A stretch of DNA of 5,862 nt. It comes from an uncultured Alistipes sp. GTDB lineage: Bacteria > Bacteroidota > Bacteroidia > Bacteroidales > Rikenellaceae. Shown in pieces: positions 1 to 5,862 of this stretch. The translations under genes were made by a program, and so were the position numbers. Position 1 is the stretch's first letter, and each line of letters starts with the position of its first letter. The stretch covers positions 1 through 5,862 of the forward strand of contig URTU01000100.1 in assembly GCA_900550925.1 (NCBI GenBank). Reading direction: 5' to 3'. Below the pieces are notes generated by a model. The model made no database searches. It was not told the origin of the DNA and was given only the letters and a program-made list of their open reading frames with translations.

Positions 1-46
1 CCGCCGTTGCAGCGGCACATACAGTTATATGTCGGTTTGCAGCCGG

Positions 47-1714
47 TTATTCGTACATTCCGGCCTTGAGTATGGCCACCTCCTGCGGGGTGAGGAAACG
101 CCATTGGCCGCGTTTGAGATTCTTCTTGGTCAGGCCGGCAAAGTAGACGCGGTCGAGTTTCGAGACGCGGTAGCCGAGGTGCTCGAATATGCGGCGCACG
201 ATACGGTTGCGGCCCGAGTGGATCTCGATGCCGATCTCCTTCTTGCTGTCGTTGACGTAGCTTACCTCGTCGGCCTGTATCTTGCCGTCCTCGAGGTCGA
301 TACCCTCGACGATCTGCTCCATGTCGGCCTTGGTCAGCGGCTTGTCGAGCGTCACTTGATAGATCTTTCGCTTGTTGTACGAAGGGTGGGTGAGTGTCTT
401 GGTCAGGTCGCCGTCATTGGTGAGCAGCAGCACGCCGAGGCTGTTCTTGTCGAGCCGGCCTACCGGATAGATCCTTTCGGCGCAGGCACCCTTGACGATA
501 TCCATTACCGTCTTGGCGGCATGTTCGTCCTCGATGGTGGTGACAAAACCCTTCGGCTTGTTCATCAATATGTAGACCTTCTTTTCGCTGTGCAGGGGTT
601 CGCCGTTGAAACGTACCTCGTCGGTCGGTTTGACCTTGGTGCCCATTTCAGTTACGACCTGCCCGTTTACGGTGACCACGCCGGCGGCAATGAATTCGTC
701 AGCCTCGCGGCGCGAACACATCCCCGATTGGGCGATGTAGCGGTTCAGGCGGATCTCACCCTCCTGCTTCGGGGCCGTGAAACGCGGGTACGACTGCGGG
801 ACCTCACCGGCACCGTAGACGGTTTTGTGCTGGGCGGCCTTTTTGGGCTGCTGGGTGCGGGGGCGTTCATCACGCTGTGGTGTCTTGTCATAGCTGTGCG
901 AGTAGCCCTGTTTGCGGGGCTGGTCGTCGGCGAACTGCGGGCGTCGGCCATAGCTGCGGGGACCGGTAGTGCGCGGTTGCCGCTCTTCACGGAAGTCACG
1001 GCCGGCGCTGTTCCGGTCGAAGCCCTCCTGACGGTTGAAGTCGCGGTATTCGGCCGGACGTTTCGGGGTGCGGCGGGAGTCGTCGCGATTGAAATCCCGC
1101 TCGCGGGTATATGTACGGCGGGAATCTTCACGGTTGAAATCCCGACGGGCGTTGTCACGGTTGAAATCGTTGCGGTTGAAGTCTTCATTTCGGAAGTCGC
1201 GGTTGAAACTGCCTCGGTCGTTGTCGCGGTTGAATCCGTGGTGTTCCGCCTCGCGGTTGAAGTCGCGATGCTGATATCGGTTCCGGGAGTCGCCGTCACG
1301 GTTGAAATCATTGCGGTTGAAGCGGTCACCGCGCGGCTCCTGACGGTTGAAGTCGCGGTGATAGGGCTCGCGGTTGAAATCCTGTTCGGCACGGCGCTGG
1401 TATGGTTTGCGTTGGTCTGACGGCGCGTTGTCGGTACGGAATCGCGGCCGGTTGTCTTCCGTGAAATTGGGATTGTAGGAGCTTCTGTGCGGGTGTTGCG
1501 TCTGGTTGCGGTCGTATGAGCGTCCGGCCTGATGGTCGTAACGCCCGTACTGGTAATGCTCGTTGTCGGCCGTTTCGGCGTTTCGGCGTTTCGAAACCGG
1601 CTCAACGCGTACGGCCGAGGTCGTACGTACACGCTTGTCTCTTGCGAATCTCTGGTAGGATGGGGTCTCCACGACCGCATCGGCACCGTTCTTTTTGTCT
1701 TCTGAGTTGCTCAT
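47..1714 (-). CDS. rluB: RluB/RsuA-family rRNA pseudouridine synthase with a 320-residue DFNR-repeat N-terminal extension
   Basis: This enzyme should isomerise a specific uridine in ribosomal RNA to pseudouridine in the cytoplasm. Of its 555 residues only about 321-555 match the family. An S4 RNA-binding domain lies at about 321-368 (IRLNRYIAQSG, CSRREADEFI, VTVNG). The catalytic domain follows, with MNKPKGFVTT at 384-393 and GRLDKNSLGVLLLTNDG at 419-435. Asp422 in GRLD is the expected catalytic aspartate. The family motif SGRNRIVRRIFEHLGY lies at 500-515. Residues 1-320 are hydrophilic low-complexity sequence rich in Arg, Asn, Asp and Gln, with no signal peptide or membrane segment; twelve FNR motifs sit at 112-228. 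Typical family members are about 230-300 residues long, so the extension more than doubles the protein. The ATG at 1714 is 26 bases below a TACCTTTG promoter element and keeps the extension in frame. The fold assignment is firm. The choice of rluB over other COG1187 members, and the exact rRNA target, are inferred. Confidence 0.93.
   Translation of the reverse strand: MSNSEDKKNGADAVVETPSYQRFARDKRVRTTSAVRVEPVSKRRNAETADNEHYQYGRYDHQAGRSYDRNQTQHPHRSSYNPNFTEDNRPRFRTDNAPSDQRKPYQRRAEQDFNREPYHRDFNRQEPRGDRFNRNDFNRDGDSRNRYQHRDFNREAEHHGFNRDNDRGSFNRDFRNEDFNRNDFNRDNARRDFNREDSRRTYTRERDFNRDDSRRTPKRPAEYRDFNRQEGFDRNSAGRDFREERQPRTTGPRSYGRRPQFADDQPRKQGYSHSYDKTPQRDERPRTQQPKKAAQHKTVYGAGEVPQSYPRFTAPKQEGEIRLNRYIAQSGMCSRREADEFIAAGVVTVNGQVVTEMGTKVKPTDEVRFNGEPLHSEKKVYILMNKPKGFVTTIEDEHAAKTVMDIVKGACAERIYPVGRLDKNSLGVLLLTNDGDLTKTLTHPSYNKRKIYQVTLDKPLTKADMEQIVEGIDLEDGKIQADEVSYVNDSKKEIGIEIHSGRNRIVRRIFEHLGYRVSKLDRVYFAGLTKKNLKRGQWRFLTPQEVAILKAGMYE
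1031..1381 (-). repeat. In-frame tandem-like array of twelve (D)FNR motifs in the pseudouridine synthase gene
   Basis: The coding strand carries twelve copies of a core that reads GAY-TTC-AAC-CGN, seen on the plus strand as cggttgaa(a/g)tc. They encode FNR twelve times, nine of them as DFNR, at residues 112-228. Motif starts fall at residues 112, 121, 131, 136, 151, 160, 169, 178, 183, 192, 207 and 225. The commonest spacing is 9 residues (27 bp), with others of 5, 10, 15 and 18. Eleven of the twelve copies use AAC for Asn; one uses AAT. The flanks are mainly Asp, Glu, Arg, Ser and Asn. The pattern suggests growth by duplication of a 27-bp unit followed by divergence. Confidence 0.9.
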
Positions 1715-1740
1715 TGTATTATAAATCGTTGATCAGCGCT

Positions 1741-1748
1741 CAAAGGTA
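1741..1748 (-). promoter_or_regulatory. Probable -7 element of the pseudouridine synthase promoter (TACCTTTG)
   Basis: Read on the minus strand this is TACCTTTG, an exact match to the Bacteroidota TAnnTTTG -7 consensus. It ends 26 bases before the ATG at 1714, which implies a short leader of about 20 bases. I see no clear TTG -33 element at the expected distance, so support rests on the -7 match and its position. Confidence 0.6.
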
Positions 1749-1761
1749 AGGCAAATTTTTT

Positions 1762-1769
1762 TATATTTG
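1762..1769 (+). promoter_or_regulatory. Probable -7 element of the C-S lyase promoter (TATATTTG)
   Basis: TATATTTG matches the Bacteroidota -7 consensus TAnnTTTG and sits 39 bases before the ATG at 1809. An A/T-rich run precedes it. No good TTG is visible about 20 bases upstream. The leader lacks a Shine-Dalgarno sequence and ends in an A/T-rich stretch (cagtttttatg), as is usual in this phylum. Confidence 0.65.
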
Positions 1770-1808
1770 TACGCTTAACAGTTGCCATTTTGCACTTAAA
1801 CAGTTTTT

Positions 1809-2984
1809 ATGAAGTATAATTTCGATACCGTACCCTGCCGAAAGGGTACGGCGTGTGAGAAGTTCGACGAAACGGGACAGATTTTCGGACGCGAGGATAT
1901 AATTCCGATGTGGATCGCCGATATGGATTTCGAAATCCTGCCGGCCATCACCGAGGCGGTCTGCAAACGGGCCAGACATTGTGTTTACGGCTACGGGCTG
2001 CGTCCCGACAGCTATTTCGATTCGATCATCGGCTGGATGCGCCGCCGCCACGACTGGCCCGTGCGGCGCGAATGGCTGGGGTTCACCCCGGGCGTAGTGG
2101 CCGGTTTTTCGTTCGCCATCCGGGCCTTGACCGACGAGGGGGACGGTGTGCTGATACAACCGCCCGTATACCCGCCTTTTGCCAACATGATCCGGCTCAA
2201 CGGCCGGCGCGAGATAGACAACCCGCTGAAGATTGTCGACGGCCGCTTCGAGATCGATTTCGAGGATCTTGACCGCAAGCTCGCCGAGGCGAAGGTGATG
2301 CTGTTCTGTTCGCCGCACAACCCGACGGGGCGTGTCTTCACGCGTGAGGAGCTGCTGCGTATCGGTGAACTGTGCGCCAAACACGACGTGAAGATCATCT
2401 CGGATGAGATACATGCCGACCTGATACGGCCGTCGTACCGCTTTTACAGCATAGCGTCGCTGAACGACGACCTGGCCCACCGGACGCTGACGCTGACCGC
2501 CCCGAGCAAGACCTTCAACATCGCGGGACTGTCGACATCGGTGATCATCATACCGGACGAGCATCTTCGCGATCGTTTCAATACGGAGTTTGCCAAGACG
2601 CATGCCGACCAGGGCAACATCTTCGGCACGACGGCCCTCGAAGCCGCATACAATTACGGAGAGGAGTGGCTCGAGGAGGCGATGCAGTACATTGACGGCA
2701 ATATCCGTTACGTGGAGGGCTTTCTGCGCGAGCATACGCCCCGCATCAGCCACTACGCCCAGGAGGGAACCTTCCTCATGTGGCTCGACTGCCGCGGGAT
2801 GGGGCTGTCGCAGCCCGAGCTGCTCGACTTCTGGACCAACCGCGCACATATCGGCCTGAACGACGGTGCGGCATTCGGACAGGAGGGTGTCGGCTTCATG
2901 CGCATGAATGTAGGTACGTCGCAGTCGGTTGTCGAGCGGGCCATGAACCAGTTGCGCGAGGCTTACGATTTGCTCTATAAATGA
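1809..2984 (+). CDS. malY: MalY/PatB-family PLP-dependent C-S lyase (cystathionine beta-lyase type aminotransferase)
   Basis: This is a cytoplasmic fold-type I pyridoxal-phosphate enzyme of 391 residues, the usual MalY/PatB length. The family cleaves the C-S bond of cystathionine, cysteine or related thioethers to give a thiol, pyruvate and ammonia. The N-terminus carries the family signature: RKGT at 11-14, FG at 26-27 and PMWIADMDF at 33-41. The cofactor site shows SPHNPTGR at 168-175, SDEIHADL at 198-205 with Asp199 for the pyridine nitrogen, and APSKTFNIAGL at 231-241 with Lys234 as the Schiff-base lysine. Arg365 in GFMRMNVG is the expected carboxylate-binding arginine. The start agrees with the family N-terminus. 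The gene diverges from the pseudouridine synthase and ends 40 bases before ffh with no terminator between, so some read-through is possible. The physiological substrate, and whether it has a regulatory role like MalY of E. coli, cannot be told from sequence. Confidence 0.93.
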   Translation: MKYNFDTVPCRKGTACEKFDETGQIFGREDIIPMWIADMDFEILPAITEAVCKRARHCVYGYGLRPDSYFDSIIGWMRRRHDWPVRREWLGFTPGVVAGFSFAIRALTDEGDGVLIQPPVYPPFANMIRLNGRREIDNPLKIVDGRFEIDFEDLDRKLAEAKVMLFCSPHNPTGRVFTREELLRIGELCAKHDVKIISDEIHADLIRPSYRFYSIASLNDDLAHRTLTLTAPSKTFNIAGLSTSVIIIPDEHLRDRFNTEFAKTHADQGNIFGTTALEAAYNYGEEWLEEAMQYIDGNIRYVEGFLREHTPRISHYAQEGTFLMWLDCRGMGLSQPELLDFWTNRAHIGLNDGAAFGQEGVGFMRMNVGTSQSVVERAMNQLREAYDLLYK

Positions 2985-3000
2985 TAAAACGTTATATTTG
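2970..3000 (+). promoter_or_regulatory. ffh promoter (TTG - 20 bp - TATATTTG), overlapping the end of the lyase gene
   Basis: A TTG at 2970-2972 and TATATTTG at 2993-3000 are separated by 20 bases, which fits the Bacteroidota -33/-7 layout. The -33 element lies in the last codons of the lyase gene and the -7 element just after its stop codon. The ffh ATG follows 24 bases later. This is the best two-part promoter match in the window. Confidence 0.75.
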
Positions 3001-3024
3001 CACCCCGATTAAACCGAAAATAGG

Positions 3025-4362
3025 ATGTTTGAAAATTTAACCGATAAACTCGAACGCTCGTTCAAGATACTCAAGGGCGAGGGCCGTATAACGGAGATCA
3101 ACGTCGCCGAGACGCTCAAGGAGATCCGCCGTGCGCTGATCGATGCCGACGTCAACTACAAGGTGGCCAAGACCTTTACCGACGAGGTGAAACAGAAGGC
3201 TTTGGGACAGGATGTGCTGAAGTCGGTCAAGCCGGGCCAGATGATGACCAAGATCGTGCGCGACGAACTGGCAGCGCTGATGGGCGGTACGGCAACCGAC
3301 ATACGTCTTGAAGGCTCGCCGGCCGTGATACTGATTGCCGGCCTTCAGGGTTCCGGTAAGACCACCTTCTCGGGCAAGTTGGCTTTGATGCTCAAGGAGA
3401 AGCGTCATCGCAGCGTGCTGCTTGTGGCGGGAGACGTCTACCGTCCGGCGGCGATCGACCAGTTGCGAATTCTGGGTGCGCAGGTCGGTGTCGAGGTGTA
3501 TACCGAGGACGGCAACCGCAATCCGGTCGAGATAGCAGTCAATGCGATCCGTTATGCCCGCAGCAAGAGCATCAATACGGTGATTGTCGATACGGCGGGA
3601 CGTCTGGCGGTCGACGAGCAGATGATGAACGAGATTGCGGCCATCAAGCAGGCGGTCAAACCGAGCGAAACGCTGTTCGTGGTCGACTCGATGACCGGAC
3701 AGGATGCCGTAAATACGGCCCGGGAGTTCAACGAACGGCTCGATTTCGACGGCGTTGTTCTGACCAAGCTCGACGGCGATACGCGCGGCGGTGCGGCCAT
3801 TTCGATCCGGTCGGTGGTGAACAAGCCGTTGAAGTTCGTCTCGAACGGCGAGAAGATGGATGCCCTTCAGGTGTTCCATCCCGAACGTATGGCCGACCGT
3901 ATTCTGGGCATGGGCGATATCGTTTCGCTGGTCGAGCGGGCGCAGGAGCAGTATGACGAGGAGGAGGCCCGCCGGCTGAAGAAGAAACTCATCAAGAATA
4001 AGTTCGACTTCAACGACTTCATGGCCCAGATCGCCCAGATCAAGAAGATGGGTAACCTGAAGGATGTGGCTTCGATGATTCCGGGCATGGGCAAGATGCT
4101 GAAGGATGTCGACATACCGGACGATGCGTTCAAGCAGACCGAGGCTATCATCAACTCGATGACTCCGGCCGAGCGGTCGAATCCGGCGATCATAAATGTG
4201 TCACGGCGCGAACGCATAGCGCGTGGCAGCGGTACGACGCTTGCCGACGTAAACCGGCTGATGAAGCAGTTCGACCAGACGCGCCAGATGATGAAACTGG
4301 CGGCTGGCGGCGGCCTGCAGCAGAAGATGCAGATGATGCGCGGTGGCATGCGGCGCCGGTAA
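3025..4362 (+). CDS. ffh: Signal recognition particle protein Ffh (SRP54 homologue)
   Basis: Ffh is the GTPase of the signal recognition particle. With 4.5S RNA it binds signal sequences emerging from the ribosome and delivers them to FtsY at the membrane. The protein is 445 residues, close to the usual 450. The N-terminal helical domain (about 1-90) begins MFENLTDKLERSFK. The GTPase (G) domain has the P-loop GLQGSGKT at 106-113, DVYRPAAIDQL at 137-147, DTAGR at 189-193, TKLDGDTRGG at 247-256 and GMGDI at 295-299. The C-terminal M domain (about 325-445) is methionine-rich and contains the RNA-binding motif SRRERIARGSGT at 393-404. It ends in a Met/Gln/Arg-rich tail. No motif is missing. The start fits the family N-terminus and lies just below its own promoter; the leader has no clear Shine-Dalgarno. 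No 4.5S RNA gene is visible nearby. Confidence 0.98.
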   Translation: MFENLTDKLERSFKILKGEGRITEINVAETLKEIRRALIDADVNYKVAKTFTDEVKQKALGQDVLKSVKPGQMMTKIVRDELAALMGGTATDIRLEGSPAVILIAGLQGSGKTTFSGKLALMLKEKRHRSVLLVAGDVYRPAAIDQLRILGAQVGVEVYTEDGNRNPVEIAVNAIRYARSKSINTVIVDTAGRLAVDEQMMNEIAAIKQAVKPSETLFVVDSMTGQDAVNTAREFNERLDFDGVVLTKLDGDTRGGAAISIRSVVNKPLKFVSNGEKMDALQVFHPERMADRILGMGDIVSLVERAQEQYDEEEARRLKKKLIKNKFDFNDFMAQIAQIKKMGNLKDVASMIPGMGKMLKDVDIPDDAFKQTEAIINSMTPAERSNPAIINVSRRERIARGSGTTLADVNRLMKQFDQTRQMMKLAAGGGLQQKMQMMRGGMRRR

Positions 4363-4417
4363 TGACATGTGAACGGATGCCGGCATGCGTAGTGCCGGTG
4401 TGACGATCTCTGATATA

Positions 4418-4464
4418 CGATTGCGGGGCTTTCGAATTTTGCGAGGCCCCGCAATCGTTTTTTT
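4418..4464 (+). terminator. Intrinsic terminator of ffh
   Basis: A 12-bp perfect GC-rich stem pairs cgattgcggggc (4418-4429) with gccccgcaatcg (4446-4457) around a 16-base loop. The stem may extend inward by a few weaker pairs. Seven T residues follow directly (4458-4464). It begins 56 bases after the ffh stop codon. The opposite strand lacks a T-run, so it should act only on plus-strand transcripts. Confidence 0.92.
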
Positions 4465-4482
4465 ATGGCAAACGGGCCGTGC

Positions 4483-4527
4483 GCAAACGGTACCGGTGCG
4501 ACAAATCGAGGTCCGTGATACCGTTGC
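4483..4527. repeat. Imperfect inverted repeat between ffh and era, of unknown role
   Basis: The arms gcaaacggta (4483-4492) and taccgttgc (4519-4527) can pair over 9 bp with one bulged A around a 26-base loop. The octamer gcaaacgg also occurs as a direct copy 15 bases earlier, at 4468-4475. The site lies upstream of the era promoter element, so it would not be in the era transcript. It could be an operator, a relic or chance; nothing further supports a function. Confidence 0.25.
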
Positions 4528-4584
4528 CGGATGAAAAATAGGGCATGGCGGCAGGCAGAGGTTCAGAAATCCGATAATATTGCC

Positions 4585-4592
4585 TATCTTTG
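4585..4592 (+). promoter_or_regulatory. Probable -7 element of the era promoter (TATCTTTG)
   Basis: TATCTTTG matches TAnnTTTG and lies 29 bases before the era ATG at 4622. The -33 zone around 4560-4565 reads ggttca, a poor match to TTG. The leader after it is strongly A/T-rich (aaacaatttatattttataag). Because a strong terminator follows ffh, era needs its own promoter, which supports this call. Confidence 0.68.
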
Positions 4593-4621
4593 TATGATTT
4601 AAACAATTTATATTTTATAAG

Positions 4622-5500
4622 ATGCACCGTTCCGGTTTTGTCAACATAATAGGCAACCCCAATGTGGGCAAGTCGACCCTGATGAATGCGCTGGTCGGCG
4701 AACGACTGTCGATAATAACCTCGAAGGCACAAACCACGCGCCACCGTATCATGGGTATTGTCAACGGCGATGATTTCCAGATCGTCTACTCCGATACGCC
4801 CGGGATTCTCAAACCCAGTTACAAGTTGCAGGAGTCGATGATGCGTTTCGTGCGCGGGGCGCTGAAGGATGCCGACGTGCTGCTTTACGTGACCGATACG
4901 GTCGAGAACGGCGAACGGTCGGAAGAGGTGCTGGAACATATCGCAAAGAGCGGAATTCCGGTTATCGTGGTAATAAACAAGATCGACCTGACGACTCCCG
5001 AGGCGCTCGAGGCGTTGGTGGCCAGGTGGCACGAACGCCTTCCCGAGGCACGGATAGCTCCGGTGTCGGCCAAGGAGAATTTCAATATCGGCGGCCTGTT
5101 CGACCTGATCCTCGGACTGCTGCCCGAAGGTGAGCCATACTATCCGAAGGATACGCTGACCGACCGGACGATGCGTTTCTTCGCTTCGGAGATAATCCGC
5201 GAGAAGATATTCCTCAACTACCAGAAGGAGATTCCGTACAGTGTGGAGATAGCGATAGACGAGTATCGGGAGGAGCCCGGTCTTGACCGCATTTCGGCTA
5301 CCGTTTATGTGGCTCGCGAGTCGCAGAAAGGCATCCTCATCGGACATAAGGGCGAGATGCTGAAGCGGGTGGGGACGGCCGCACGCATCGAACTCGAAAA
5401 GTTTCTCGGCAAGAAGGTGTTCCTGCAGCTTTACGTGAAGGTGAGCGACAACTGGCGGGATTCCGACAGCCAGCTTCGTCGCTTCGGCTATTCGGAATAG
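4622..5500 (+). CDS. era: GTPase Era, 30S ribosomal subunit assembly factor
   Basis: Era is an essential GTPase in most bacteria. It binds the 3' end of 16S rRNA through a KH domain and assists 30S subunit maturation. The 292-residue length is normal for the family. The GTPase domain shows G1 GNPNVGKS at 11-18, the switch I/G2 region QTTRHRI at 37-43, G3 DTPG at 58-61, G4 NKID at 119-122 and G5 VSAKE at 148-152. The C-terminal KH domain (about 190-285) contains GILIGHKGEMLKRVG at 237-251, the family's RNA-binding loop, and KVFLQLYVKV at 265-274. The N-terminus SGFVNIIGNPNVGKS is standard, so the ATG at 4622 is well supported. Upstream lies the ffh terminator and downstream a convergent gene, so era appears to be transcribed alone. 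I see no missing motif or frame break. Confidence 0.98.
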   Translation: MHRSGFVNIIGNPNVGKSTLMNALVGERLSIITSKAQTTRHRIMGIVNGDDFQIVYSDTPGILKPSYKLQESMMRFVRGALKDADVLLYVTDTVENGERSEEVLEHIAKSGIPVIVVINKIDLTTPEALEALVARWHERLPEARIAPVSAKENFNIGGLFDLILGLLPEGEPYYPKDTLTDRTMRFFASEIIREKIFLNYQKEIPYSVEIAIDEYREEPGLDRISATVYVARESQKGILIGHKGEMLKRVGTAARIELEKFLGKKVFLQLYVKVSDNWRDSDSQLRRFGYSE

Positions 5501-5560
5501 CGTCGGAAGCTGCCGGTCCGTCGGTCGGCGGGGAGCAGTGAAGGCGGTATACGGAAAAAG

Positions 5561-5594
5561 AAGGAGGGAACAGCAGGCTGTTCCCTCCTTTGTT
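5561..5594. terminator. Bidirectional intrinsic terminator between era and the convergent gene
   Basis: A perfect 14-bp inverted repeat pairs 5561-5574 (aaggagggaacagc) with 5577-5590 around a nominal 2-base loop. In practice the top pair would open to give a four-base loop. On the plus strand the stem is followed by tgttt, so the T-run (tttgttt) is interrupted. On the minus strand the stem is followed by C then TTTTT, a better tail. It lies midway between the two convergent stop codons, as expected for a shared terminator. Confidence 0.88.
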
Positions 5595-5611
5595 TGATAC
5601 GGTACTGCCGT

Positions 5612-5862
5612 TTAGTGCTTGTACTGGCCGGTAATCTCTATCGTCGTACCTACGGTGGCATCGGTCGCTACCGTAGCCTTGGTGATGTGGAGCATGTAAT
5701 ATACATCTTCGTTGATAACGCCGAGTACCACGTCGTAGTCCTGTCCCTTGTCGGCACTGATACCGGTGTAGGCTTTCATGTCGGAAGCCTTGTCGATGGC
5801 TTCTTTCAGGGCCTCCTGGGTCGTGATATTGCTCCAGTCGGCAGCGGCGAGTTCCACGAATT
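5612..5862 (-). CDS. Unrecognised protein, C-terminal part only (runs off the window edge)
   Basis: The open frame enters from the right edge and ends at TAA (5612-5614), giving 83 complete codons. The frame is still open at the edge (Phe-Val-Glu-Leu), so the GTG at 5857 is more likely an internal valine than the start. The visible part begins with a helical-looking stretch containing DWSNITTQEALKEAIDKA. It continues with alternating hydrophobic residues suggestive of beta strands (YDVVLGVINEDVYYMLHITKA) and a Thr/Ala/Val-rich tail ending TTIEITGQYKH. There is no cysteine, no membrane segment and no catalytic motif that I recognise. I cannot assign a family. The codon use looks like the neighbours, and the terminator in the correct position supports a real gene. 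Confidence 0.72.
   Translation of the reverse strand, partial: FVELAAADWSNITTQEALKEAIDKASDMKAYTGISADKGQDYDVVLGVINEDVYYMLHITKATVATDATVGTTIEITGQYKH

Noticed and set aside
1..46. The short inverted repeat acata...tatgt and GC-rich arms just after the pseudouridine synthase stop, as a possible terminator.
   Set aside because: The stems are only 4-5 bp, there is no T-run on the minus strand, and the window ends too soon to judge.
1031..1381. Regularly spaced short repeats that could suggest a CRISPR array.
   Set aside because: The shared core is only about 11-12 bases, spacings vary (15-54 bp), and all copies stay in one reading frame encoding DFNR within a continuous protein.
29..1420. A 463-codon open frame on the plus strand with a VEVAVE-like repeat, opposite the pseudouridine synthase gene.
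   Set aside because: It is the antisense image of the DFNR codons and of GC-rich coding sequence. The opposite strand encodes complete S4 and pseudouridine synthase motifs, while this frame shows no family motif and no promoter at its start.
1761..2849. A 362-codon open frame on the minus strand opposite the lyase gene.
   Set aside because: It is a shadow of the lyase gene, whose PLP-binding motifs are intact on the plus strand. The translation shows no recognisable domain.
3037..3879. A 280-codon minus-strand frame opposite ffh.
   Set aside because: It is a shadow frame. The plus strand carries all the Ffh GTPase motifs, and the antisense product is His/Arg-rich without a domain.
4363..4417. 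A possible 4.5S RNA or other RNA gene just after ffh.
   Set aside because: The conserved SRP RNA loop motifs (GGAA tetraloop helix and partner bulge) are not visible. The stretch holds only a 10-base palindrome, atgccggcat, at 4377-4386, before the terminator.
4463..5347. A 294-codon minus-strand frame covering the ffh-era gap and most of era.
   Set aside because: It is a shadow of era and runs through the era promoter region. No motif supports it.
5857..5857. GTG at 5857-5855 as the true start of the right-edge gene.
   Set aside because: The frame stays open to the window edge with sense codons upstream, there is no promoter or leader visible, and an internal valine explains the codon.

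Overview
The window looks like chromosomal DNA from a GC-rich member of the Bacteroidota, most plausibly an Alistipes-like gut bacterium; the genus is an inference. The evidence is as follows. Four start-proximal elements fit the Bacteroidota -7 promoter consensus TAnnTTTG (TATATTTG twice, TATCTTTG, TACCTTTG). Convincing Shine-Dalgarno sequences are missing before the starts, and the leaders are A/T-rich instead. The genes use GC-rich codons, and the pseudouridine synthase carries a very long low-complexity Arg/Asn-rich N-terminus.

Layout from left to right. Positions 47-1714 (minus) hold an RluB/RsuA-family rRNA pseudouridine synthase whose conserved S4 and catalytic domains fill only the last 235 or so of 555 residues. 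The first 320 residues are hydrophilic and include a 117-residue stretch with twelve FNR motifs. A compact divergent promoter region follows (about 1715-1808), and then a MalY/PatB-family PLP-dependent C-S lyase (1809-2984, plus). The ffh gene for the signal recognition particle GTPase (3025-4362, plus) starts 40 bases later from a promoter that begins inside the end of the lyase gene. It ends at a strong intrinsic terminator. The ribosome-assembly GTPase gene era (4622-5500, plus) has its own promoter. A 14-bp inverted repeat at 5561-5590, which can act in both directions, separates era from the C-terminal part of an unrecognised convergent gene (5612 to the window edge, minus).

Three of the four complete genes serve the translation machinery: rRNA modification, co-translational targeting and 30S maturation. 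The lyase is a metabolic enzyme of sulfur amino acids. The promoter and terminator pattern suggests mostly single-gene transcription units rather than one operon. I see no mobile element, CRISPR array, tRNA, rRNA or phage gene. The region is largely ordinary core genome, and the most unusual item is the DFNR repeat extension of the pseudouridine synthase.
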